From contig DAIDHN010000002.1 of assembly GCA_027459665.1 (NCBI GenBank), positions 1 through 64,000 on the forward strand: 64,000 nucleotides of DNA, given 5' to 3'. Below, in pieces: positions 42,424 through 52,050 of the stretch (the first letter of the stretch is position 1; each line of letters starts with the position of its first letter). This stretch comes from Chthonomonadaceae bacterium (GTDB taxonomy: Bacteria; Armatimonadota; Chthonomonadetes; Chthonomonadales; Chthonomonadaceae). The position numbers and the translations under genes are program-made. The notes under the pieces were generated by a model that was not told the DNA's origin, ran no database searches, and worked only from the letters and a program-made list of their open reading frames with translations.

Positions 42424-44304
42424 ATGAAAAAGATACTTCCACTCCCATTTTTTCTCACACTTTTGCTCATTCAGAGCATAACTGCATCGCAGTCACAGGT
42501 CGTTAAGGCGCCAGCCTACAACGCATATTCCTTACCAAATCCCAATGCTCTCCTGGCAGATGCTGCAACAGGTCTCACTGGTTGGAAAAGTGCTGCCGAA
42601 CACGTACTCTGGGTAGTGAAACTCATCCATACTGGGCAACTGCATATTGGCCTTTCCCTTGAACTGCCCAAATCAGACTCTTCGCAGTTTCAGCTCAATG
42701 TGCTGGGAAAACACTTTCGCGCCACCGCCAATGGAAATGGAAGTCAATCTGTCACTGTATCCTTTGGCAGTGTGAATATTGTACGCACTGGCTATGTACG
42801 TTTTGAACTCTACGGCCTTAAGAAAACCGGTGCTGTATACGGCAGTCTGCATAATCTTCTGCTTTCTGGCCAGGCATCAATCAATGCACCGGTGGTTATT
42901 CCGCCTGCTCAGCGCGGAGCGCCTTCTGTACACCTCTTTTACACTCTGCCCCAAAACTCCGACATTGTTGCCTTTTACAATCAGGTTCGTGCTCGCACAA
43001 CCCCGTTGAACACCTACTACATGGCATGCGGGTGGCAAAGAGGGTATTTTGGCATGCAGGTAAATTCACCTACAAGACGAACTATCCTTTTCTCTGTTTG
43101 GGACAACGGCAACGTGAAAATTGACCCCAATCTCACCCCGCCGAATGAAAGGGCGGGAGTTGTAAAAACAGGGAGCGGAGTGCAGTATTCAAGGTTCGGC
43201 AATGAAGGTACGGGGTCACACTGTATGTTTCGATTCCCATGGCACAAAGGTCACACCTACTGCTTCCTGGTCACAGCGCAAAGAGAACATCATTCAGCGC
43301 TTTACAGTGGTTACTTTTATGCGAAATCCATCGGACACTGGAAGCTCATTGGTACAATCCGTGTACCCAAATATCAGTCACTATACGGCCTCTACTCTTT
43401 TGATGAAGATTTCTGGGGGTCTAACGGCTATCTTCGGCGCAGCGCAGAATTCAACAACACTTGGATTCAGCAGTCCGATGGGTCATGGAGTTCGCTTAAT
43501 CAGGCAGTCTTCTCAGACACTGGCGGCAAGTGGCGATCAGATTACAACTCATACCCGGTTCACAATGGCTTCGTGCTTTCTGCCGGCGCTTTCAAAGATG
43601 GCAGCGTACAATATGGCAGCGTGCTAACCCGCCCCTACACAACAGATGTGCCCTACCATATCCCTGCCGCTCTGGGTGGCCCAACTACCCCCTATTATCC
43701 GCTGCAAATGAGTCTCAACACTACGGCCGCGCCTGACCTTGCCGCGTGGGGAGAAAAAGCTGTAAAGCTTACAGAACACTGGTTCCCTATCATCAGCCGC
43801 TTCCTGGCCTGTCCAGGTGCGCTGCCCCCAGCTCACTCTTCCATCACTATCCGCCCTATGTCTGGTGTGGCATATACTGCTGGCGGGCAAATAACTGTAT
43901 CGGCCAACTATGTGCGTTCAAACCCTAAAGATATTGGTCTGGTTGTACACGAACTCACCCATGTCGTACAGTCATACCCGCCTTCGCAGGCTGGCTGGCT
44001 GGTTGAAGGCATAGCTGATTATGTACGCTTCTGGATTTACCAGGTTCATGCACCACGTCCGTACATCAATCCAGACAAGGCAAACTATACAGATGCCTAT
44101 CAAACAACTGCTGCCTTTCTTGCCTGGGTGACAAATCACTACAATAAAAACCTGGTTCCAAAGCTCAGCTGCGCTCTGCGCAGAGGTGTTTACACCGATG
44201 ATCTGTTCCAGAAACTCACTGGCTTTACTGTACAAACGCTCTGGCAGCAGTTCACACAACAAATCCGTAATCACACTGCTCATGGTTATGTAATAGGACA
44301 GTAG
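42424..44304 (+). CDS. Secreted DUF3472/DUF5077 protein fused to a basic-secretory-protein metalloprotease
   Basis: 626 residues after choosing the ATG at 42424 (start of the signal peptide MKKILPLPFFLTLLLIQS). The N-terminal part (about 30-150) resembles DUF5077, and the middle (about 170-395) DUF3472 (SVHLFYTLPQNSDIVAFYNQV, FGNEGTGSHCMFRFPWHKG, SLYGLYSFDEDFWG given as landmarks). The C-terminal region (about 430-610) is the plant basic secretory protein (BSP) family: zinc site HELTH (509-513), then WLVEGIADYVRFWIY with a downstream acidic residue. DUF3472 proteins are linked to carbohydrate binding or hydrolysis; the combination points to a secreted glycoprotein- or plant-wall-active protease. 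Ribosome site weak; the frame is open up to 42382. Confidence 0.85.
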   Translation: MKKILPLPFFLTLLLIQSITASQSQVVKAPAYNAYSLPNPNALLADAATGLTGWKSAAEHVLWVVKLIHTGQLHIGLSLELPKSDSSQFQLNVLGKHFRATANGNGSQSVTVSFGSVNIVRTGYVRFELYGLKKTGAVYGSLHNLLLSGQASINAPVVIPPAQRGAPSVHLFYTLPQNSDIVAFYNQVRARTTPLNTYYMACGWQRGYFGMQVNSPTRRTILFSVWDNGNVKIDPNLTPPNERAGVVKTGSGVQYSRFGNEGTGSHCMFRFPWHKGHTYCFLVTAQREHHSALYSGYFYAKSIGHWKLIGTIRVPKYQSLYGLYSFDEDFWGSNGYLRRSAEFNNTWIQQSDGSWSSLNQAVFSDTGGKWRSDYNSYPVHNGFVLSAGAFKDGSVQYGSVLTRPYTTDVPYHIPAALGGPTTPYYPLQMSLNTTAAPDLAAWGEKAVKLTEHWFPIISRFLACPGALPPAHSSITIRPMSGVAYTAGGQITVSANYVRSNPKDIGLVVHELTHVVQSYPPSQAGWLVEGIADYVRFWIYQVHAPRPYINPDKANYTDAYQTTAAFLAWVTNHYNKNLVPKLSCALRRGVYTDDLFQKLTGFTVQTLWQQFTQQIRNHTAHGYVIGQ

Positions 44305-44310
44305 ACAGAA

Positions 44311-44344
44311 TTACGCCTTGACCAATAAGCAGGTCAAGGCGTAA
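44311..44344 (+). terminator. 13-bp hairpin after the protease gene, no T-tract
   Basis: TTACGCCTTGACC (44311-44323), an 8-base loop, and its exact complement (44332-44344), 7 bases after the stop codon and 15 bases before tRNA-Ser. Confidence 0.55.
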
Positions 44345-44359
44345 CATATGGCTCGATCA

Positions 44360-44444
44360 GGAGAGATGTCCGAGTGGTCTATGGTGCGGCTCTCGAAAAG
44401 CCGTGTGCTGCAAGGCACCGTGGGTTCGAATCCCACTCTCTCCG
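44360..44444 (+). tRNA. tRNA-Ser (anticodon CGA)
   Basis: 85 bases. Acceptor GGAGAGA pairs TCTCTCC; the D-arm, anticodon loop CTCGAAA (CGA), a long variable arm typical of serine tRNAs, and T-arm GTGGG-TTCGAAT-CCCAC are all present. G discriminator; CCA not encoded. Confidence 0.96.
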
Positions 44445-44482
44445 TTTCCTTCCAGTTTCTGGCCAGATGGTGGAGACTATAC

Positions 44483-45505
44483 GTGGAAGAAGAAAATATA
44501 GCTTCTACGCAACAACTTCATACCGTACTTCACTCTGTTTCACAGGAAGAAGTGGGAATGAGGCTTGATGTACTTATCACACGTCTTTTTCCAGATACCT
44601 CCCGTGCAGAAGTACAACGGTGGATAGACAAAACAACTCCCCCTGCCGTACTGGTCAACCAGACTGAGCGTACATGCAGTTACAAGGTGCGCCTGCATGA
44701 CAAGATTACTGCTGTGCCATCGCTGTCAGAACCAATTGATGCAAAACCCCAAAACCTTCCAATACGTATTGTTTATGAAGATGAGCACATAATTATTGTA
44801 GATAAGCCAAGAGGAATGGTGGTTCATCCTGCTCCCGGCACCCCGGATTCCACCCTCGTCAACGCACTGCTCGCTCATACCTCCGGCCTGTCCGATGGTT
44901 CCTCGCCACAACGGCCTGGCATAGTACACCGTCTTGACAAAGATACAGGCGGACTAATCATGATTGCGCGCAACAACGCTGCAGAACGAAGCCTGCAGTT
45001 GCAAATTCAGAACCGCACTGCTTCGCGCAAATACCTCGCTCTTGCATGGGGTATGCCAGAATGGAGTACCGCAGTAGTGGAGGCGCCTATTGGCAGACAT
45101 CCTTCTGACCGCATTAAGATGGCGGTGGTAACCAATCCGCATCTACAAGCCAGGCATGCATGTACAGAGCTGTACGTTAAACAAACTTATCTAAATACAT
45201 TCACACTGCTTGAGGCAAAACTTCAAACAGGCCGTACACATCAAATCAGGGTGCATTGCGCTCACATTCATTACCCAATTGTCGGCGACCCATTATATGG
45301 AGTGCCAAATCAACTGTATCACCTTGCACCTGCACATCGTGCTGCTGTAGATAAAGCAATCGTGCTGTTGAATGGGCAGGCCTTGCATGCATACTCACTC
45401 ACCATTCAACACCCGGTTAGCCGAGAAACCATGCAGTTTTATTCTCAACTGCCGCCAGCCTTTGAAAATCTTCTCACACTGCTCGATTCTTTTCAGGCGG
45501 CCTGA
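44483..45505 (+). CDS. rluD: RluA/RluD-family 23S rRNA pseudouridine synthase
   Basis: Isomerises uridines in 23S rRNA helix 69 or related sites. The 340 residues include an N-terminal S4 RNA-binding domain (GMRLDVLITRLFPDTSRAEVQRWI), the synthase core with HRLDKDTGG (catalytic Asp) and KLQTGRTHQIRVHCAHI, and a C-terminal tail. The GTG at 44483 has GGAG 7 bases upstream and avoids the tRNA-Ser. The frame is open through the tRNA, but translation from there would be artificial. RluD and RluC cannot be told apart for certain. Confidence 0.9.
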   Translation: MEEENIASTQQLHTVLHSVSQEEVGMRLDVLITRLFPDTSRAEVQRWIDKTTPPAVLVNQTERTCSYKVRLHDKITAVPSLSEPIDAKPQNLPIRIVYEDEHIIIVDKPRGMVVHPAPGTPDSTLVNALLAHTSGLSDGSSPQRPGIVHRLDKDTGGLIMIARNNAAERSLQLQIQNRTASRKYLALAWGMPEWSTAVVEAPIGRHPSDRIKMAVVTNPHLQARHACTELYVKQTYLNTFTLLEAKLQTGRTHQIRVHCAHIHYPIVGDPLYGVPNQLYHLAPAHRAAVDKAIVLLNGQALHAYSLTIQHPVSRETMQFYSQLPPAFENLLTLLDSFQAA

Positions 45506-46626
45506 GCAAAAGTGTACCGCATAGCATCAGCAATTTTTTTGGCAAGAATAGACTTTCTGAATGGTTTTTGCAAGTAAGGTAAAGAACCGTATTTCAACAG
45601 TGGAAGCCGGCTTACTTTTTCCCCTGTAACCAACAGTATTCTTGGGGGGGCATTCAGTTGCAGCATCCTTTTCAACAATTCCTCTCCCTCCATATCAGGC
45701 AGGTGCCAGTCCATGAGCACGAGGTCTATGCTGCCTTCCCTGACTCTGCTCAATGCCTCATTGCCACATGCAGAGGTTTGCACCCTATGCCCCATTTCCT
45801 CAAGCAGTTCAGAGAGCAGACCGCGTACAATTTCCTGATCATCTACTACAAGAATGCTCAAACTATGATTAAGTGCAGGTTCATTCACATTGTGATAATC
45901 TGGCAGTAGTTCATCTATCACAGGGGGAAATACTATCTGAAACACGCTTCCCTTGCCTACTTCAGATTCTATTTTCAGTTCTGCCCCATGCTCACGCATG
46001 ATTTCCATGCATAGTGCCAGCCCTAACCCGTGGCCCTCGGCACGGGTGGTAAAGCCAGGTGAAAGTATTCTCTTCTGAATCTCTTCAGGCATGCCTGGCC
46101 CGTTGTCTTCTACCAGCACGCATACCCTGTTATATTCATCTTCTACAACGCAAAGTTTTAGTATGCCATCCTGCCGGCTTCGTTCACACTGCAAAATCGC
46201 TTCCAGCGCATTGCGAAGCAAATTATCTAGCAACCGCTGTATGGCATCATGCTCAGCGTACACAAACGGCAAACCCTTCTGAAGATGCAACTCAAGCCTG
46301 CAGCATTCAGGCAGCACAGTCTCCCTGTATCTGTATGCCACTGCCTCTACAATCTTGCCTACATCAAGCCATTCAAAACTGAATGTACACTGATGCGGAT
46401 TTAAATTACTCTCCACCATCCGTGAGGCACGTTCTGCCTGCTCAACAATACTGGCAGCAAAACTTTTCACCTGTGATTTTGCAGAAGGATCAGACATTAT
46501 TCGGTCGGCATACAATAATATGGCAGTCAACGGACTGCGAAGGTCGTGCGCAAGACCAACTCCAGTCAACAAGAGACTTTCTTTTGCGTTTTCATCACTA
46601 TATAAGGTAAGTTTCTGTTCGCTCAT
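45493..46626 (-). CDS. Histidine kinase with C-terminal receiver domain
   Basis: 377 residues. The H-box AHDLRSPLTAILLYADR holds the phospho-acceptor His; N-box LDNLLRNALEAIL, G1 VEDNGPGMPEE and G2 GHGLGLALCM form the ATPase. A receiver follows with the acidic pair VVDDQE, phospho-acceptor Asp in VLMDWHLPDM, LVTGEK and KPF. No transmembrane segments or output domain. The ATG at 46626 leaves a 130-base divergent promoter region to queF; an earlier in-frame ATG (46761) would reach into the queF start. It overlaps the 3' end of rluD by 13 bases. Confidence 0.88.
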   Translation of the reverse strand: MSEQKLTLYSDENAKESLLLTGVGLAHDLRSPLTAILLYADRIMSDPSAKSQVKSFAASIVEQAERASRMVESNLNPHQCTFSFEWLDVGKIVEAVAYRYRETVLPECCRLELHLQKGLPFVYAEHDAIQRLLDNLLRNALEAILQCERSRQDGILKLCVVEDEYNRVCVLVEDNGPGMPEEIQKRILSPGFTTRAEGHGLGLALCMEIMREHGAELKIESEVGKGSVFQIVFPPVIDELLPDYHNVNEPALNHSLSILVVDDQEIVRGLLSELLEEMGHRVQTSACGNEALSRVREGSIDLVLMDWHLPDMEGEELLKRMLQLNAPPRILLVTGEKVSRLPLLKYGSLPYLQKPFRKSILAKKIADAMRYTFAQAA

Positions 46627-46723
46627 GCTACTATTTTCGGTGCAAAATACCTGTTGTTGCAGAGTGGCTTTTCTACTGCCTGAATATATACCCTGCTTTC
46701 GTTTTCTGATTTCTGTGGTGCGG

Positions 46724-46729
46724 TATAAT
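46724..46729 (+). promoter_or_regulatory. -10 box of queF
   Basis: TATAAT at 46724-46729, 27 bases before the start; the -35 position (46701-46706, GTTTTC) is poor. GGAG lies at 46744-46747 as a ribosome site. Confidence 0.4.
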
Positions 46730-46755
46730 ATCTCCAACTTATCTGGAGCAAACAT

Positions 46756-47136
46756 ATGCAATCTCTGTTAGAAAACCTGGAACAGCAGGAGGCAGCCAGT
46801 ATTCTGGAAACCTTTCCCAACCCCCGAACTGGCCGCAATTATCTCATAACACATCTCTGCAGCGAATTCACTTCCGTATGCCCAAAAACAGGGCAGCCCG
46901 ATTTTGCAACTATCTCAGTAGAATATGTACCCAATGCCGAATGCCTGGAACTAAAATCACTCAAACTCTATTTTTTTTCTTTCAGAAACAAAGGTATTTT
47001 TTATGAAGCAGTAATCAATCAAATACTGGATGACTTGGTTGCAGCATGCAAACCGCTAAAAATGACAGTAACAGGAGACTTCAATGTGCGGGGAGGCTTT
47101 TCATCCCTGATCACAGCATCTTATCCTCAGGAATAA
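46756..47136 (+). CDS. queF: NADPH-dependent 7-cyano-7-deazaguanine reductase (type I)
   Basis: Reduces preQ0 to preQ1 in queuosine synthesis. 126 residues with EFTSVCPKTGQPDFATI (catalytic Cys, nucleophile in the thioimide bond) and the QueF motif ELKSLKLYFFSFRNKGIFYE-type sequence (cited as landmarks), plus FNVRGG near the end. This is the unimodular YkvM-like form. GGAG 9 bases upstream of the ATG. No other queuosine genes are near. Confidence 0.95.
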   Translation: MQSLLENLEQQEAASILETFPNPRTGRNYLITHLCSEFTSVCPKTGQPDFATISVEYVPNAECLELKSLKLYFFSFRNKGIFYEAVINQILDDLVAACKPLKMTVTGDFNVRGGFSSLITASYPQE

Positions 47137-47144
47137 GCCGGATA

Positions 47145-49262
47145 ATGCAAGCTGCAAAACAGTGGCTGCTTTGCTTTATCACACTGCTTTTTCTCTGCTG
47201 CTGCATGGCTGTTCAAGCTGCACCACAGGTGATAATGCTCCTATGCCCGGGCATCATCCCAGCCACGCTCTATTCAACACGCTACCCGGCTCTTTCTGCT
47301 CTTGAACAGCATAGTGCTCTTAGTTTGATGAACACAACTGTTCCAGCCGGCTCGCATGTAATCGGTTCGGCAATGCTCACCCTTGCCTGCGGCGCCAATT
47401 CCAGGTATAGCCCGCTTTATTCCGAAGTCTACTCACCCTCAGCTATCCCCTCCGGAGAAACCTCATCAGCTCTTCAGCTTTATATACAAAGAACCTGTGC
47501 AGTACCAAATGTTCATTGCAGTATGCTGCATTTAGGCATCTCGGCGCTGTACAATAACCACATCCTGCCCAACACGCTAGGCGCAGCGCTTTCCAGTTCC
47601 ACTGCATCAATCTCTAGTGCAATCTATTTTCTGCAGCCGGTTTCTGCACAAACAAAAACAGCAGCGCTGCTTGTACTCAATTCTCTTGGCCAGGGCAGCG
47701 GCTCTCTTGGTCTGACATCGCTGCAGCAAATGGCTGCTTGCATGCTGCACACCAACAGAAGCCTGATTGTTGGCTGTCTGCCTAACAAAACTGCACTCAA
47801 CCAGTTGCTCAATACAATAGTTCCTCAATTAGCCTCCAACACAAACCTGCTCATCTGTTCTCCAATCTCCCCAAACCTGCCAGGGCTGCCTTCACAGTGG
47901 CGCGGTCTCACGGTTTTTATTGCTCATGGCACACCTTTTGGCAGCAGTTTGCTTAGATCACAAACCACCCGCACCACTGGTCTGGTTTCACTCACCGATG
48001 TTGCGCCAACCATTCTTCATCTGCTCCACAGCCCCGCTCCAGATACTTTCACAGGCCGGCCAGTTTCACCGACAGCAACTGGGCTTGACACAGGCCAGCG
48101 ATTCAGACTTCTTTGGTCTCTCAATACAATCAGTCTGCTTAATGGGCAGCACAGTCAGACTATTGCACTGGCGCTGTTTATATGGTTTTCTCTCTGGATA
48201 CTGACTGGTGTTCTGTTTTTGCGTCAAAATAAGCTGCTTGCTACCAGGTTGTTTCTGTGGTCATCTCTACAACTCCTCTCTCTTCCTGCAGCACTCATGC
48301 TGGCACCTCTGGGCAGCCCTGCCTCTCTGGGGCAGTATCTCTTGCTCATCATGCTCTGTTTAGCAGCATTGGCGCTGCTTTCCCTTCTGGCCGCGCCTAT
48401 GCTTCGTTTTTCTGCCCCCTCCTGTGTACTGTTTCTCTACTTCGTCCTTCTATTTGCAGACTTGCTTTCTGGCCAGTCACTCATCAAACTCTCGCTTATC
48501 AGCAGTTATGCATTATCAGGTATTCGCTACTATGGAATGGGAAATGAATACCTCGGCATAACACTTGCATTTATGCTGATTGGAGGCTGCTCGTTTCTCG
48601 ATGAAACTGTACACAAAGCACTGTTTCAAAAGAATATTCGTTCACTGGTCTATTTACTCTGGTTTATCACAGCAATTCTCTGCGGCAGCCCAGTCTGGGG
48701 GGCAAATGCAGGAAGTATCATCATCACCACAGTTGGCATTGGCTCAGCACTGCTCATGCTCAAAAACGTGCCTCTCAATACAGTGCGCATCCTCTTGCTA
48801 TTTACTGCTGGTATTCTGCTCACTTTTCTCGCAGCTGCAATAGATGAATGGCTGTTTGGCACACATGCTTCTCACGCCGGAAGGGCGTTGGAGGCGGCAT
48901 CCGGCGGTCTTGGTGCAGACTATCTGGCACACATTGCATTAAGAAAACTGGAAATGAATATTCACTTATTTCTGTCGCCCTGGTTATGGCTGGCTGTTGC
49001 TATCGTAGCAGCTGCAGCGGCGGCAGCACGATTTATCATCCATGCAGCAAACGATTTTTTTGCTTCAAAACCCTTTGCCTCTTTAGGCATAAAAGCACTA
49101 CAGCCAGCTTTGGCGGCTTCACTTATCTTCAAGGATTCTGGTGTTGTTACGGTAGTGTTTGCTGTAGCTGCCGCAGCGGTGCTGATGATTTCCTACAGAG
49201 TATACGATTCCGCACAGCTAAACTCCCAATCACATAACAACCCAACACTTCATGCAACATAA
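47145..49262 (+). CDS. Exported alkaline-phosphatase-like membrane protein
   Basis: 705 residues. A signal peptide (about 1-28) is followed by a soluble domain (about 29-310) with alkaline-phosphatase-superfamily-like late motifs: TVFIAHGTPFGSSLL and LTDVAPTILHLLHSPAPDTFTGRPV. The metal-binding first Asp is not obvious. After about residue 350 come eleven or so transmembrane helices with SSYALSGIRYYGMGNEYLGI and SPVWGANAGSIIITTVGIG. No named family; the plan recalls membrane-bound phosphoglycerol/phosphodiester transferases. The ATG at 47145 is 8 bases behind the queF stop with AGGA 12 bases upstream. The frame is open back to 47046. Confidence 0.72.
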   Translation: MQAAKQWLLCFITLLFLCCCMAVQAAPQVIMLLCPGIIPATLYSTRYPALSALEQHSALSLMNTTVPAGSHVIGSAMLTLACGANSRYSPLYSEVYSPSAIPSGETSSALQLYIQRTCAVPNVHCSMLHLGISALYNNHILPNTLGAALSSSTASISSAIYFLQPVSAQTKTAALLVLNSLGQGSGSLGLTSLQQMAACMLHTNRSLIVGCLPNKTALNQLLNTIVPQLASNTNLLICSPISPNLPGLPSQWRGLTVFIAHGTPFGSSLLRSQTTRTTGLVSLTDVAPTILHLLHSPAPDTFTGRPVSPTATGLDTGQRFRLLWSLNTISLLNGQHSQTIALALFIWFSLWILTGVLFLRQNKLLATRLFLWSSLQLLSLPAALMLAPLGSPASLGQYLLLIMLCLAALALLSLLAAPMLRFSAPSCVLFLYFVLLFADLLSGQSLIKLSLISSYALSGIRYYGMGNEYLGITLAFMLIGGCSFLDETVHKALFQKNIRSLVYLLWFITAILCGSPVWGANAGSIIITTVGIGSALLMLKNVPLNTVRILLLFTAGILLTFLAAAIDEWLFGTHASHAGRALEAASGGLGADYLAHIALRKLEMNIHLFLSPWLWLAVAIVAAAAAAARFIIHAANDFFASKPFASLGIKALQPALAASLIFKDSGVVTVVFAVAAAAVLMISYRVYDSAQLNSQSHNNPTLHAT

Positions 49263-49455
49263 CAGCTTGCAGTCATAATTGACCTATACGCTGATCGGTT
49301 TACAGCTGCCCAATACCCTTATGCGCCGACTTTACCGCTTGGGAAATATCATACATTATGCCCACTGGTTCCCGTAGATAAATGGGAGTGCCTAACTTTA
49401 TGGTAATATTATCTACCTCCTGTTTTGTGACTATTCAGTTAAGAAACATTTTGCC

Positions 49456-51891
49456 ATGACACTGCAGCCAAACAACAATGAAGCCCAGCCAGTAGGAACA
49501 GACCAATTTGACATCGAGGCGGGTCTGAGCCGCATATTGCAGCGGCTGCATCAATACAGAAGCCCGGCAAATGATCAACTCGTTATTCATGCTTTCAATT
49601 TTGCATGTGCCAAACACAGCGGTCAAACACGCAGCAGCGGGGAACCCTACATTCTGCACCCAATTGAAGTCGCAGAGATACTCGCTGACCTTGAAATGGA
49701 CGAAGCTACCATTGCCGCCGGATTGCTGCATGATGTAATTGAAGACTGCAACGAAAGTCTGGAAACATTGACTGCAGTTTTTGATACAGAGGTCGCAGCT
49801 ATGGTAGATGGAGTAACAAAACTGCGTGCCGCTATTGTGGATGAAGGGAAAAAAGAGCCTGCTCTTGATACGCAGCACACTCTGCATGAGGCTACTAAAA
49901 ATAGAATCAAAAAAGATGGAGAAATCGCTAAAAACGCCGCCAACCTGCGTAAAATCTTCATGGCAATGGCAAAAGACCTGCGTGTAATTATTATCAAATT
50001 AGCCGACAGGCTGCACAATATGCGCACACTAAACGCCCTCCCTAGAGAAAGACAGGTGCGAATTGCAACAGAAACCTTGCAGATATTTGCTCCGCTGGCA
50101 CACCGCCTGGGTATATGGCAGATAAAATGGCAGTTAGAAGACCTTTCCTTCCAATATGTTAACCCCGAAGCTTATCAGGAAATTTCTGCTCTGCTTGCCA
50201 GCAGACAGAACGAAAGAGAACTTGAAGTGGCTGAAGCCATTCAAACTCTTACAGAAGAACTCCAAAAGCATGGCTACGAATGTTCGAATGCACAAATGAA
50301 AACCGCTCCGACAAATACGATACCGAATGCTGCCAGCATAGACACTGCAAAAAGCACTGAAACTGTGCTCAGAAAACAAAAACGTGAAGCTCAGGTACTA
50401 GGCCGTCCGAAACATATCTATAGCATATACAACAAAATGAAGTCACAAAATATAGACTTCAATGACCTGCTAGACCTGACAGCTCTTCGTATTATCGTAG
50501 ATTCTCAGGCAGATTGTTATCTGTGTCTAGGCATCGTCAGTGGATTATGGAACCCCATACCAGGTTTGTTTACAGACTATATTGCACAAGCAAAAAGCAA
50601 TATGTACCAATCACTGCATATTAAGGTAATCGGCCCTAAAGGCACCCCGCTTGAGGTGCAGATTAGAACGTGGGAAATGCACCGTACAGCAGAATTTGGC
50701 ATTGCTGCTCACTGGCAGTACAAGGAGGGCGGAAAAGCTCAGGGAAAATATGACCGAAGGCTCTCACTGCTCAGACAACAGCTTTTTGATTGGCAGGCAG
50801 ACAGCAAAGACCACAACGAATTCATGCGCAATGTAAAAGAAGACCTTTTCACAGACCAGGTCTTTGTATTCACTCCACGAGGAGACGTGATAGACTTGCC
50901 CGCAGGCAGCACGCCAGTTGACTTTGCCTACAGAGTACACAGCGAGGTGGGAGACCACTGTGTGGGAGCCACGGTGAACGGACGCATAGTGCCTCTGAAT
51001 TATCATTTCAAAAATGGAGAGGTGGTGCAGATTCTCACAAGACCAGGAGCTAACCCGAGTCGTGACTGGCTTGCGCTGGCAAAAACTTCTCATGCCAGAA
51101 GCAAAATAAAATCTTATTTCAAAAAACTGCATCAGTCTGAAAACGTACAGCGCGGACGTGAGTTACTGGAAAAAGAACTCGTACATCAGCTTGAACGCGA
51201 ACCAAAAGCTTGGGGAGAAACCCCAAGAGACCTGCTAAAAGATGAAGCCCTGCGGTCGATTGCCACACTTTTCAACATGCCAACTGAAACAGAACTGCTG
51301 GCTTCTGTAGGATATGGCGCGATTGCACCGCTCACTATACTAAACAAAATCAAACCTACCCCCGTAGCAGAAACTGGCATTCAGATTGGAGGGCGAAGAA
51401 GCGACGACCGAAAGCTGCAGATAAGCGCGGGGGGTCTGGATACTGAAAATCTGCTTTTTCGCAGATCGCGCTGCTGCCTGCCAATACCAGGTGACGATGT
51501 AATTGGATACATTACCCGAGGAAAAGGGATGGCACTGCACCGCAGGGAATGCCCAAATGCACGGCGCAGTCTGATTTCAGAACCAGATCGCTGCACATCG
51601 GTAGAATATGTTGGGTCGGGAAACCAGGTGTTTCAGGTATATCTGGTGATAGAATGTATAGACCGCACTTTTCTGCTTGCCGATGTGGGTGCGATCATTG
51701 GTGAATGCAAGACCAACATCACTGCCGTAAAAACGCAGTCACATCGCGATCGCACTGCTACGCTGGAACTTGCAATTGAAGTAAAAGACACAGCACATCT
51801 AGAAGAAATTATGAAAAAAGTATACGGATTGGGGGACATACTAGATGTGCACCGGCCTAACGGCGGTAAGGATGAAGGCAAGGGCAAATAG
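49456..51891 (+). CDS. rel: Bifunctional (p)ppGpp synthetase/hydrolase Rel
   Basis: Makes and degrades the stringent-response alarmone. 811 residues. The HD hydrolase domain shows YILHPIEVAEIL and LLHDVIED (H92, D93), both intact, so hydrolysis is likely. The synthetase domain contains GRPKHIYSIYNKM, DLLDLTALRIIV and SNMYQSLHIKVIGPKGTPLEVQIRT. TGS (DQVFVFTPRGDVIDLPAGSTPVDFAYRVH), a zinc-finger/helical region with RSRCCLPIPGDDV, and a C-terminal ACT (FLLADVGAIIGECKTNITAV) follow. A 60-residue insertion with Thr/Ala-rich sequence (about 278-310) sits between hydrolase and synthetase. Confidence 0.96.
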   Translation: MTLQPNNNEAQPVGTDQFDIEAGLSRILQRLHQYRSPANDQLVIHAFNFACAKHSGQTRSSGEPYILHPIEVAEILADLEMDEATIAAGLLHDVIEDCNESLETLTAVFDTEVAAMVDGVTKLRAAIVDEGKKEPALDTQHTLHEATKNRIKKDGEIAKNAANLRKIFMAMAKDLRVIIIKLADRLHNMRTLNALPRERQVRIATETLQIFAPLAHRLGIWQIKWQLEDLSFQYVNPEAYQEISALLASRQNERELEVAEAIQTLTEELQKHGYECSNAQMKTAPTNTIPNAASIDTAKSTETVLRKQKREAQVLGRPKHIYSIYNKMKSQNIDFNDLLDLTALRIIVDSQADCYLCLGIVSGLWNPIPGLFTDYIAQAKSNMYQSLHIKVIGPKGTPLEVQIRTWEMHRTAEFGIAAHWQYKEGGKAQGKYDRRLSLLRQQLFDWQADSKDHNEFMRNVKEDLFTDQVFVFTPRGDVIDLPAGSTPVDFAYRVHSEVGDHCVGATVNGRIVPLNYHFKNGEVVQILTRPGANPSRDWLALAKTSHARSKIKSYFKKLHQSENVQRGRELLEKELVHQLEREPKAWGETPRDLLKDEALRSIATLFNMPTETELLASVGYGAIAPLTILNKIKPTPVAETGIQIGGRRSDDRKLQISAGGLDTENLLFRRSRCCLPIPGDDVIGYITRGKGMALHRRECPNARRSLISEPDRCTSVEYVGSGNQVFQVYLVIECIDRTFLLADVGAIIGECKTNITAVKTQSHRDRTATLELAIEVKDTAHLEEIMKKVYGLGDILDVHRPNGGKDEGKGK

Positions 51892-51932
51892 CATTCTCAA
51901 AGCCATAACATGTACAAAACAAGACAGTTTGG

Positions 51933-51960
51933 TTGTTTTCCGCCAGCAAATGGGTAAAAT
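51933..51960 (+). promoter_or_regulatory. Putative promoter of the E1-E2-carrier cluster
   Basis: TTGTTT (51933-51938), 16 bases, TAAAAT (51955-51960), 90 bases before the E1 start. Confidence 0.4.
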
Positions 51961-52050
51961 ACCTTAAGAAAAATACCTTTTCTCTGCAGCCTTTTCATTC
52001 AGCACCCAATAATGCATTTATAGGTCTACTCGAACAAGGAGTGAATTAGC

